64,000 bases of DNA, taken from Caenorhabditis remanei (taxonomy: Eukaryota > Nematoda > Chromadorea > Rhabditida > Rhabditidae). Location: positions 4,030,001 to 4,094,000 of the forward strand of contig NC_071332.1 of assembly GCF_010183535.1 (NCBI RefSeq), given 5' to 3'. This document shows positions 54,480-64,000 of this stretch, piece by piece; the stretch's first letter is position 1; each line of letters begins with the position of its first letter. The notes under the pieces are model-generated. The model was given only the letters and a program-made list of their open reading frames with translations. It was not told where the DNA came from and ran no database searches. The position numbers were made by a program, and so were the translations under genes.

Positions 54480-55527
54480 ATCATATTAAAATGATATCAG
54501 TTTTGGCATTATTGGTGGGTGAACAAATGTACATTAGGTTTGATGGCTTGTATCAGAAAGAGAAATTGTCGGATTTGAGAAATTGTTTGGCTCATTGTAT
54601 AGGAATGATCTGGATATTCATTTTTGTAGTTGACAACTTTTTAATAGGTCTTCAAGATTTTGAGATAGGCGCCTTTAAAGTTAGAAAGACGGAGACGTGA
54701 AAGAGACGCCGGCAGTCAGACACTCTAGCTTCTCTGCGCTCTCTCTTTTGACCTGACGTTTCCAAACTTTGTAAGTATATAGTATTGATCCATATCTTTA
54801 TTTTTGCAGTTGATAACTTTTTGATATCTCTTCTAAGTTCTGAGATATGCGCCTTTAAAGTTCGAGGGATAGAGTGAGAGAGGGTGCAGAGAAGCTAGTG
54901 TGTCTTTTTTTCATTTTTCATGACGGATGTTGGGAATATTGAATCACAGAGTTGTTTTACCACAGACTTCTCAAAAATCGGCTCGGAATCAAAGATAGCT
55001 ACTAAAAATAAGATTTTTAACAATTTTGAAATTTATCGAAAATTTTGAGTAAAAGTGCCGGACCGGACCGGCCGGTGACATTTCTTGTTTTTTTACAACA
55101 AAATTCTTCTAAAACTACCTTACAATTAGTCGATTTTGAAGACATATAGTCAGATGTGTCCTCATATTCAAAATTCTTGACTTTGTATTTTTCAAGATCA
55201 GATCTTCATTTTTGCAATTTACAGCGTTTTGATAGCTGCTCTAGGTTTCGAGATATGCGCCTTTAAAGTTAGGCAATTTTAGGAAAGAGAGAGCAAAAGA
55301 GAGAGAGGGCGCAGACATCTAGAGTGTCTGGCTTCTCTGCGTCTCTCTGACACGTCTCAAGTTTCAAAGCGTTATATCTCAAAAATGTGAATAGCTAATT
55401 AAAAACTGTCAACTACAAAAATGTAGAGCTAATTTTGATCTACACAACCAATATAAATTTGGAGCCACTTGAAGATTAATGTTGCTTGCAATCTTTATAT
55501 GAAAACTATTATTTTTAAACAACAACT
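54480..55527. repeat. Spacer between the two protease genes, with palindromic repeats
   Basis: Two or three copies of the GAGACGCAGAGAAG family (about 54610-54910 and 55210-55440) with arms such as TTTTTGATATCTCTTCTAAG and GAGATATGCGCCTTTAAAGT. About 54910-55200 is AT-rich with CGGACCGGACCGGCC near 55060. No coding exon is seen. Confidence 0.65.
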
Positions 55528-57591
55528 TCAATTCATATGAGCCGAGAATCCCATTCTCTGCCTTCCCATATCATACAACGAGCAATATTCCCGATGGAAC
55601 GGGTCTCCAAGAACCCAAGACGGTCCGAACCCATTATTCGACAGTGGAAGGATAGCGAACATGCAGATATATCCAGTTTTGTTGGCTGAAAATTGGAAAT
55701 CACTGGTATAATACAGGATACAAAACTTACGATAAGGCACAATAAGATTTTCAGCAGTCACCGGGTAGATCGTCCCACCAATCGTGAAATTCACCATTTG
55801 AGTTGTGACCTTCGGCTCGCAAGGTATCCAGTAGGTGTCCGTGTAGGTGTCCCATTTAGCACCCACTGCATCAGCGATCCCTGCGATAACTCCAGCGGGT
55901 CCGGTGATGAATGAGTTTGCGGTGTCCGCCAAGGCAGTCCATCCTTTACTAGAGTAGTATTTGCCAGCGGAGACCAGTGTCAGCTGAAATTATTTATTTT
56001 AATTTTTAGTTTTTTGATTTTCCGGAGTATACTCTAGTCTCTTACATAAAACTGATAAGCGGCGTATGTAGTCATCGGGTGGTATTCATTGACCACTTTA
56101 CAATTCGTGGTGTCACGTCCTCCATACGTGATTTGTCCGGCGCCATTAGGACCCTTCTCGAGGTACACATGGAATACAGGGGCTACGATATTCTGGAAAC
56201 CAGAAATTCAAAGTTGTCTAGCCGTGAAAAGTTACATTTTCATAAGCATTGACAAAGGGTGGCACTATATCTTGTTGAGCGTTCCATTGGAAACCCAATC
56301 CCATGATACCATCGATATTGGTCTGCTCAAAAAACGTTGGAAAGCATACTGCTTGCGCTACAGTAACACCAGGTACCACCAGCTGGTTATCAGACATCCC
56401 TCCGAAGCGAACCGTGTCATAGCCCAACAAGCCATTGGCATTGTCCACGCCGTACTGAAAATAACTGTATCTGATCGGCAAAAGTCTTGCGGAAACTCAC
56501 ATCAAAACGGAATGAGTTCCCAAATTTCACATAAGAAGTAGATTTGGAGGAATCGAACTTGTTTTGAGTAGTGCAAGAGGCTGTGGTGTTTGGACCGCCG
56601 GGGACACAGTAACCTGTAGATCACAAATAATTTTATATTTTTGTAGTTTACAGTTTTTTGATAAGAGTTGTAGTTAGCGAGATAGAACGGTTTAAAATTG
56701 GCGGTGCCGCCGCGAAAGGGAGAGAGAGGGAGAGGGCGCAGAGAAACGAGAGTGTCTGACTGTCTGCGTCTTCACTCTCATTCTTCATAAAAGGGTTTCG
56801 TAGTTATAGATAGAATTTAAAAGAAAACGAAAGAATCACTTGTAAAAAATGTACTTCAGTGGAACGAATTTCCAGAAAAGGGTGGTGCGCTTTTAACAGG
56901 CCCTACATATATCCAGACTAGTATCGGCGGATTAAATTTATAATGACTGTGTAGATCAAATTGAGATCTTCATTTTTGTAGTTGACAACATTTTGATAGC
57001 TATCAACGTTTTTGAGATATGAAGTCTCAAAGTTTGGTTGGCGAGAGTGAGAGACGCAGAGAAAGCAGACACTCTCGTTTCTCTGCGTCTCCTCCTCCCC
57101 TTTTCTCAACAACCCAACTTTAAAGGCGCATATCTCGAAAGCGTGAACAGCTATCAAAAAATTTCCGACTACAAAAATGTAGAGCTAGATTTGATCTTCA
57201 TACCTAACTGCAATTTTTGTCCCTTCAACTCACTCCCATAACAAGTAGCATCTCCAGACACCGGTCTTCCACACGACAACGGCTCCATTCCACATGTAGA
57301 ATCTGGGATCCAGAAGTTCGACGACCCAGTATCCATCACCACCCGAAATTCTTGTTGGGGTGTGCCCACGGTAATTTTCCCAACGTATCCAGCGGTTTCA
57401 TAATCGAAAAGGCTACCGGAATAGGCGGCGGAAAGGCTTCGAATTCTGTTTTTGAACTCCTTGTAGTCCTTCCATTTCCCTTCTCTCATAAGCTTGAATC
57501 TCAGGGATTCAACTTTTTCAAGCGGGATTTGAAACAAAGAATAAGCTGCTATAATAGAGACCAAGAGAATCAAAAACTGAAAATACATCAT
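55528..57591 (-). CDS. Aspartyl protease homologue with altered second active site
   Basis: Minus-strand exons: 57591-57204, 56613-56501, 56454-56236, 56192-56046, 55983-55731, 55685-55528 (425 aa; all junctions keep frame). Signal peptide MMYFQFLILLVSIIAAYS (either of two adjacent Met could start), propeptide, first motif VVMDTGSSNFWIP (Asp 87). The flap keeps Tyr 168 but reads YGVDNANG instead of YGTGS. The second motif is ADTANSFITGP (Asp 309 kept, but Gly to Ala and Thr to Asn). C-terminal FGPSWVLGDPFHREYC and DMGRQRMGFSAHMN are normal. Both Asp are present, yet the changed second loop and flap suggest altered or lost activity. Same strand as its neighbours, 147 bases from the glycosyltransferase stop. 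Confidence 0.88.
56640..57190. repeat. GAGACGCAGAGAAG palindromes in intron 1 of the second protease gene
   Basis: One full palindrome at about 56950-57190 (CATTTTTGTAGTTGACAACA arm, GAGACGCAGAGAAAGCAGAC core, inverse arm CTACAAAAATGTAGAGCTAG). A partial copy starts at about 56640 (GGCGCAGAGAAACGAGAGTG). They account for most of the intron (56614-57203). Confidence 0.75.
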
Positions 57592-57621
57592 TTTGAGTTG
57601 TAGATCAAACTATCGGTCAAA

Positions 57622-57652
57622 CTTTTATACGCAGTTTAGTTCACATAGATAA
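57622..57652 (-). promoter_or_regulatory. TATA-like box and GATA site before the second protease gene
   Basis: TATAAAAG (minus strand, 57629-57622) lies 31-38 bases upstream of the ATG. TTATCT on the minus strand (57652-57647) is a GATA-type site about 20 bases further up. A promoter this close suggests the gene is transcribed on its own, despite the short gap to the glycosyltransferase upstream. Confidence 0.45.
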
Positions 57653-57738
57653 CAATAAAAATGACGACAAATAAATTACACAATATGTGACAAATGACTA
57701 GAAAGTGTAAACTAGAGAAGAGTTATAGTTAGAGAAGA

Positions 57739-60246
57739 TCAAAAAATTCCGGTGTGAATAGGCGTTTTCCGGATTGCGGGTACAGAATACTGTCGAGAAA
57801 TATCATCTTGCGAGGCGAAATTCTGTGGAGAGACACAAATTTCTCTGATATCAATGAGCCATTCTGGAAGAAGTCACATATTTGGATTTAGGCCCCGCCC
57901 CTTCCCCTCTTACCCTCAACGGATAGTAATGATAGCCTGCTGGCACCTCTCTCATCTCACTCGGTCTAAACGGCACAAATCGATGGAGCCCATTTGAATC
58001 TCTAGTATCTGCTGGAAGAATCCCCATTGAAGCAAGACACCGTGCCATCCCACGGTCCTCCGCCCAGTCGTATGGACAGAGTTGCTCGTCGTGATAGAGG
58101 TGCTCTACGAATAAGCGGACGGCGGCGTTGGAGAGGATGTATCCGGAACCGCCAGAGTTGTAACCGCCTTCCTGGAAGAGGGTTGGGGATAGATTGGTTC
58201 GTTGGTATACGTTAGTTCTTCCCCGGGTTACTGTAGCTTCTATGGGTGGCTGTAGCTACGAAGCTACATTACTGTAGCCTACCCTGGTCTACGATAGCTA
58301 AAAAGGTTACTGTAGTTTTTTTTCTGATTACACTACGGTATGTCGGTTTTGAAACGATTTCCGGGTTATATAGATCTTGGCATTGCTGAAAAAACTTTTG
58401 GTCCAGGTTTGACTAGGGTAGGCCCAGAACTTTCAGGTCTTAAGGGTTTTCTTAATGATAGAAAGCTTAGATCACGAGGATTCTGAATCTGTTCTAGCGG
58501 TGGACGGAGCCGAGATACCAGGTAGCCAGGTTTTGCTCTGAAATTGTTGGTCCTTCCTTTTAGTTAATGAAAATTACATCATTAACAACTTGAAATCATG
58601 AAGATTCTGAATATGTTTCCAAAATTTTGAACATGAGAGAATAAACAGAGTTACGGGGATTTTTGGGAGAGAGGGGTGGGGCGTATTTAAGTGAAACATT
58701 TGAATTTTCCCCCAGTTGATTCATTTAGCCATTGCACAATTTTTCGAAACAAAATCTGAGTCTCCACACGGTCAGCAAACTAAACATACCGATCTTACTC
58801 CAGGTAGAACCATCTTTAACGGTTCTAGCCAAAAAATTAACTAGATTTTTGAAATCCTTATTAATTTTTGGACCTGTTCATCCAAATTTATTTCCCGGCG
58901 GTTCTGTTTCGATAGAGCGCGGTTTTAAGAAGCGTGTCGTGCTAATATGCCCCTCAATCTCAAATCAAATCAAATCTTTCCATTACCTACAGTACCGGAC
59001 AAAAAGGTATCAACTTTCGCTGTTTTCAGTGGAAAATGACCAACTTTGAGAGTGTGTCATAGTAATTCTGAATGTCACACCATAAAAATTTTTATTCAAT
59101 CATATAGATTGAACGTAGAGCTCCATTTTTGTAGTTGACAACTTTTTGGTACGGACGCTCCCTAGAGAGTTACGGTCATTTTAAGACGACAGCTCAAAAA
59201 TCGCACTATTTTGCACTGAAATAGCTCGATTTGAGGGAAAAATTACTTTGTCGATATGTAACTTGCTAGGAAGTGTCCGTACAAAAAAATTGTCAACTAC
59301 AAAAATAAAGCTCTACGTGCAATCTATATGATTCATTAAAAATTTTCTTGGTGTGACAATCAAAATTACTATGGCACACGTTCAAAGTTGGTCATTTTCC
59401 ACTGAAAACAGCGAAAGTTGATACCTTTTTGTCCGGTACTGTAAGATATCCTAAACCTTACCAAAAAAGGTTTCATCCTATACCCTAAAAACAGGGGCTC
59501 CGTCGCATCCAGTGTATCCAAGTACTCTTTCAAATGATCCATCGCAAAATAGTTATCATCATCCGCCTTCAGATACCAATCGAAATCCTTTGAAATATAA
59601 GCATAAGAGTAGTAAAACCCGAGAAGTGTCTTCCGGAACAAGTCGTAATACGAGTCTTCCAGATTCCGATAAACCGTGGTAAATGGCATTTTAGGGTCAG
59701 GCAGTGGGGTTTTCGAGAAGAACCGCCCATTGTCACATCTGGAGAGCCACGTGGCGGCTACCGATGGCACACGATCCTTGTAATATTTTTCAGAGGTCTC
59801 CACAAAACATAAAAGTTGTCCAGTCTTTGGTAAATTATAAGTGGAAGCAGAGTTCTCAATGCCACGTGTCAGTTTGTTAACGTTACGGGATCTGGAATCA
59901 TCGGACGTGTGGTAAGGATTACTGTAGGGGCACAAACCTTGGAAAATATTCTCTAAATGGATGAATTAAAGCGGGGAAATGAGTATAGAGATCGGCGGGG
60001 ATTCTGAAAATTCTGTGTACTGAAAATAGTACCAGGAATTTAAAAAAACCTAAGGACTCACAAAAAATTATGGTGAAACGGAAAAACTATCAAATTCATC
60101 AGAGCTGCTCCCAATAAAAAGTACAAGGCGACTCGATCCAATCGATCTGCTTCATGTTTTCTCATGACCGTATATTTTTGAAGAACAGAATAAGGGTGTG
60201 TGTATAAGTGTCTTGAAAGAGAATACCGACATTTCGAAAAAAACAT
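57739..60246 (-). CDS. C1GalT-like (core 1 beta-1,3-galactosyltransferase family) type II membrane glycosyltransferase
   Basis: Minus-strand exons: 60246-60062, 59921-59462, 58171-57914, 57822-57739 (328 aa; an ATG at 60165 would give 301 aa). A short cytoplasmic end and a TM anchor (VALYFLLGAALMNLIVFPF) suit a Golgi type II enzyme. The GT31 C1GalT-like domain shows LLCFVETSEKYY, VAATWLSRCDNGRFFS, the metal-binding DDD in WYLKADDDNYFAMDHL, EGGYNSGGSGYILSNAA, CPYDWAEDRGMARCL and DTRDSNGLHRFVPF. T-synthases transfer galactose from UDP-Gal to O-GalNAc; worms have many paralogues of unknown acceptor. The last exon (NFASQDDISRQY) is the least certain. The first junction uses the acceptor CCCCTACAG, which keeps the frame. 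Confidence 0.85.
58990..59441. mobile_element. CAGTACCGG palindromic element in the glycosyltransferase intron
   Basis: 452 bp. Begins CAGTACCGGACAAAAAGGTA, ends with its inverse TACCTTTTTGTCCGGTACTG, with TA at both flanks (58988-58989, 59442-59443). The arms are inverses for most of their length. The right end lies 20 bases past the splice donor of exon 2 (exon edge at 59462). TA flanks and inverted ends fit a Tc1/mariner/pogo-type MITE. Confidence 0.75.
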
Positions 60247-61557
60247 TTGGGTGTGACCACACTTTGTGAGGGAAGAAGGACATCAAGATATCCAAGCATC
60301 GGTTTCTCGGAAATGTTCATTTATGCAAACCTATTAAAAGAAGATGGATGATCATAATGGGGACTTGAAACGAAAAGTATATGGAGATTTGGGTTAAGTG
60401 GTGTTCAGAATAGATGTAGATGTCATATGTAATGCGTTGGAGGAGGTTAATAACTAGAATTCAAATATATACGAAAACATCTTTAAAAACTCAAATTGAG
60501 GTGCCATTAGCAAAGCAAATTTAACACATTATATTTTTTTTCTAAAAAGAGATATCAAAAAGTAGCCAACAGACAAAATATAGCTGAATATTTATAAAAT
60601 ATTTCTTTAGTTGGAAAAAATTTGATAGCTCTCAAGGCAGTTGAGATATTGTGCTCTAAACTCTTCCTTCTGCGGGTACCTCTATTAGAGGTTTTGCGGT
60701 AAACCAGAAAAACAAATGGGGTTTATTTAATCATTATCAGTTGAAGCATGCTGAAATTAAAGCCTTTTTTGAATGAATTAAATGAAAAATGGACCAATTT
60801 AACTGCAAAATTAACGAAGTCCCCAAGCGGCAGTCTTTGTGCAAAAAAATCATTGAAATATCTAAAAACACCCTCTGACGTCAGGTATAGAAAAGAAAAA
60901 TTCTACTTTTTCCATTTTTAACTTATAATCTTCTGAATTTGAAGTCTCCCAACTAAACAACAAATGATTATATTATTACAAACTTATGCTAGTTGTATAG
61001 ATCAAACCTAGATCTTTATTTTTTCAATTGACAACTTTTTGATAGCTATTCACGCTTTCGAGATATGCGCCTTTAAAGGTGGCCACCGATGCAATATGAG
61101 AGAGAGGAGGGCACATAGAAACTAGAGTGTCTTACTTCTCTGCGTCTCTCTCTCTCTCTCTCGCCCACCAATCTTCGAAGCCGCTTATCTCAAAAGCGTG
61201 AATAGCTATCAAAACGTTGTCAACTGCAAAAATGTAGCCCTATTTTTGATCTACGCACTCATTCTAATTTCGACACCGTGGGATAATTGGTGTTGACATA
61301 ACCCACGTTCCAATCGAAGCTGTTATTAAAAACTACAATCTTCTGATTTATCTTCTGATTAACCCCAAGGGCTTCAAGTTCACTATACGATTTTCTAAAA
61401 CGATTCCTTCGTAGATCACAAGATTATACTTAATATAATTATCTATTTCCGAGTAATTCTCATATTTCTAAAAACACGAAAACCTTAGGGATTACCCACC
61501 TATGTATATATAAACCCTGTCAACTAGACTGGAGGCGTATTCCATTTTTATTATATC
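60247..61557. other. Divergent region between the glycosyltransferase and the receptor gene
   Basis: AT-rich with no recognised coding exon. About 61010-61260 is a complete GAGACGCAGAGAAG-family palindrome (TTGACAACTTTTTGATAGCT at left, inverse at right, core CTTCTCTGCGTCTCTC). About 61380-61557 is the presumed promoter of the receptor gene. Confidence 0.55.
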
Positions 61558-63774
61558 ATGGACTTGTCCGTCTTCTCCTCCTTCCTCAAAATCACTCAAA
61601 CTATTGGAACATGTATTGCAAACCCTTTAAATCTCTTTTTGATCTACCTTATCTGTACAAGATCCCCAAAGAAAATCGGGAACTATAAGTATCTTATGAT
61701 CTACGTCTCGTTCTATGAGATATTGTTTTCTGTGATTGCAATTGTGACGGAGCCGGTAAAAAAGTACCAAAAGGGAGGTCTGGAATCGAATTGTTTTAAT
61801 TCAGCTTTTACACTCTTTCACGACTCGAGTCATAGTTATCGTCAAAGCGAAGGGATCAATGTTCAGCAGAGAGATATGCTCGATTTTGGATTGTAAGTAT
61901 AAATTGTCAAGTGCGCTCCACTGAACAAAGAAAACAGTTCGGTAGAGCGCACTTGCTATTTCATTTTTATGAAATAGCTGTTACAGGTTTGATGTGTGCA
62001 ATGTATGGAAGTTCTATGAATGTGTTTGCCCTTCATTTTTTATATCGATACGTTTCTCTTTTTCCGTAAGTTTTTTTAAAATTTAATTTTTACAATTTAG
62101 GTCGGTCCTTACTGGCCTGGCCTGCCACAAGTCTGCCGTCAATTGTTTATTATTTTAGAAAAGCGAGACGAGTGTTCGACGGAATGCGAATTATCTTCTG
62201 GCTTCTAATCCCCCAGGTGTATGGTGTCGTCTGGCTTGTCACCTACTATTTGGTGTTCCGTGAGACTCCTGAATACACACAATTCATTCGGAAAGCGATT
62301 CTGGAGAATTTGGATATTGATGTGGATGATGTGGTGTATGTCGGACCATATTATTATATGGAGGATAAGGATGGGATACATGACTTGGATTGGACAGCGT
62401 TCTGGTCGATGGCGATTGTGTGGTTTTTGATAGTAAGTTGGAGAAAGTATAGAAAAAGTTTGAAGCTACACTTTTGTAGTTGACAACTTTTTAATAGCTC
62501 TTCACGTTTTTGAGATATGCGTTTTGGAAAATTAATGAGAGCGCAGAGAACCTAGAGTGTCTGACTGTCGCGTCTCTTCTTCTATTTGTACAACTTTGAG
62601 CGACTGTATCTCAAAAGCGTGAAGAGCTATCAAAAAATTGTCAACTACAAAAATATTATTGAGATCTAGATCTCCGTTTTTGTAGTTGACAACTTTTTGA
62701 TAGCTATTCATGGTTTTGAGATACAGTCGCTCAAAGTTGAACAGTGAGAAGAATAGACGCAGATAATCAGACCCTCTAGTTTCTCTGTGTCTCTCTCATT
62801 GTCAGTTGTTGCACAGCAAGCATTATTTAAAGGTGCATACCCACTTCAAAGATTGTGGTATGCGCCTTAAACGATTTATAAGTGAGGGAGAGAGCGCAGA
62901 GAAGCTAGAGTGTCTGACTGTCTGCGTCTCCTTCGCGAGGCGGCAACCCATCTTCAAGCCGTCATATCTCAAAAGCGTGAAGAGCTATCAAAAAGTTGTC
63001 AACTACAAAAATGTTATTCAGATCTAGATCTTTATTTTTGCAATTGTCAACTTTTTGACAGCTCTTCACGCTTTTGAGATGCGGTCGCTCAAAGTTATAA
63101 AGTGAGAAAAAGAGACGCAGCCAGTCCGACACTCTAGCTTCTCTGCGTCTCTGGATGCAACCAAAACTATAAAAAGGCTTATCTCAAAAGCGTGAACAGC
63201 TATCAAAAAGTTGACAACTACAAAAATGAAGCTCTAGTTTTGATCTACACGCCCAATTTAATTTTCGTACTATGGGTTCGTGGCACGTCTTCAAAAACTG
63301 ACAATTTCCAGATGTCCTCAGCGTTCACCGTTTTCATTTGTGGCTACGGCTGCTACGTGAAAATTGTCATTGGTCTCGCGACTTCTACCAACTCCTCCCA
63401 AACAAAGTCAATTCAAAACCAATTATTCTACGCCTTGGTCATCCAGTCAGCAATTCCCTTCCTCTTAATGTACATCCCCAGTTCTATCGTCTTGTTCTGC
63501 ACTTTAATCCAACAAAATGTGGGGAGTGCCAGCTTATTTATCAGCTATTCTATAGCTATCTATCCAGTAGTTGATCCCCTTCCCTCACTGTTTATTGTCA
63601 GGAATTATCGGAAAGCGATTACAGGTAAGAACAGGAAAATATTTTTGAAAAACTTTGGGCGTTTCAGAAATGTTCACCTGTATCTGTAGTTGTGGAACCA
63701 AGAAAAATGAGACCAAGGAACCAACAGTACAATTGGCTATTAGAAATCGGACACAGATGTCATCAAGGATTTAG
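61558..63774 (+). CDS. str-like seven-transmembrane chemoreceptor
   Basis: Exons: 61558-61755, 61805-61892, 61987-62065, 62159-62432, 63312-63624, 63668-63774 (352 aa; all junctions keep frame). Family features of nematode Str receptors: TM1/TM2 NPLNLFLIYLICTRSPKKIG then YKYLMIYVSFYEILFSVI, EPLLHSF after TM2, MYGSSMNVFALHFLYRYVSL (TM3 and the HFLYRY motif), FDGMRIIFWLLIP (TM4), a loop of about 60 residues, TM5, SIQNQLFYALVIQSAIPFLL (TM6) and YPVVDPLPSLFIVRNYRKAI (TM7), with a polar tail. Length is typical. Such receptors are usually in sensory cilia and detect odours or other chemicals; the ligand is unknown. No disabling change is seen. Confidence 0.88.
61910..61955. repeat. GCGCTCC hairpin in receptor intron 2
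   Basis: AGTGCGCTCCACTGAACAAA and TTCGGTAGAGCGCACTTG form a short hairpin in the intron at 61893-61986, belonging to the same dispersed family as in C1, C2, E1 and E2. Confidence 0.6.
62450..63245. repeat. Array of GAGACGCAGAGAAG palindromes in receptor intron 4
   Basis: At least three consecutive palindromic units (cores near 62540, 62890 and 63120), each with arms like GTTGACAACTTTTTGATAGC and the inverse GCTATCAAAAAGTTG, and blocks GCTTTTGAGATATGCG. They fill most of the 879-base intron (62433-63311). Confidence 0.8.
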
Positions 63775-63854
63775 GATTACTGTAGAATTTGGAAAGTGTT
63801 TAGCGCAACCACTAGATGACTTATTATTCCAAGTTTTGTAGAGTGAGTAGATCA

Positions 63855-64000
63855 AATCTAGAACTTTATTTTTGTAGTTGACAACTTTTTGATAGCTATG
63901 TATGCTCTTGAAATATGCGCCTCCAAAGTTAGGTGGCTAGAAGCGAGAGAGGGCAGAGAAGCGAGAGTGTCTACCTTCTCTGCGACTCGTCGACACCTAC
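63855..64000. repeat. Partial GAGACGCAGAGAAG palindrome at the window end
   Basis: Left arm TTTGTAGTTGACAACTTTTTGATAGCT is followed by a core near GAGGGCAGAGAAGCGAGAGTG. The right arm is outside the window. Confidence 0.65.

Noticed and set aside
1..64000. CRISPR arrays, bacterial operons, rRNA or tRNA genes
   Set aside because: The gene structure is that of a nematode nuclear genome. The direct repeats seen are minisatellites or MITEs, and no cloverleaf or rRNA sequence was recognised.

Overview
The window is nuclear DNA from a Caenorhabditis nematode that is probably not C. elegans. The evidence is short introns with GTAAGT/GTGAGT donors and TTTTCAG acceptors, acceptor-like TTTCAG sites a few bases upstream of many ATGs (as in trans-splicing), AT-rich spacers full of foldback repeats, and recognisable worm genes on the right: inx-10, an asp-2-like protease and a str-class chemoreceptor. 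The exact species cannot be told from the sequence alone.

Left two thirds (1-43.7 kb): a dense array of one gene family that I do not recognise. I count 16 four-exon genes with open models (three with altered 3' ends), one clear pseudogene and several orphan exons. Every member has the same plan: exon 1 = charged helix/coiled coil, exon 2 = two hydrophobic segments ending in basic residues, exon 3 = second coiled coil ending in Trp, exon 4 = two more hydrophobic segments and a tail. Intron phases are always 0, 2, 0. Proteins are 241-278 aa. I use five working subfamilies: A (N-terminus MKILIPPKK), B, C, D and E (N-terminus M-x-D-Y/H-x-R-L/F). Order: A1(+), A2(-), A3(+), A4(-), A5(+), C1(-), D1(+), B1, B2, E1 (+), B fragments, A6(+), C2(-), D2(+), E fragment, B3, B4 pseudogene, D relic, B5, E2 (+).

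The array grew by duplication at several scales. A1-A4 form inverted and head-to-head pairs. About 9.9-24.2 kb and 26.4-43.7 kb are two copies of one A-C-D-B-B-E block. A 1.3-kb piece of the B1-B2 region was pasted again at 25.0-26.4 kb. Some insertions occur in one copy only and have clean empty sites in the other, which gives a relative age. A separate two-exon, 62-codon gene lies at 7.84-8.08 kb.

Right third (43.7-64 kb): ordinary single-copy genes. inx-10 (+) is followed by a convergent asp-2-like cathepsin D-type aspartyl protease (-), a second aspartyl protease whose second active-site motif is DTAN (-), a C1GalT-like glycosyltransferase (-), and a str-like 7TM receptor (+). Introns and spacers here hold a different palindromic repeat family (core GAGACGCAGAGAAG) that I did not see in the array. 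The sharp change in gene type and repeat content near 43.7 kb marks the edge of the array beside a syntenic block.
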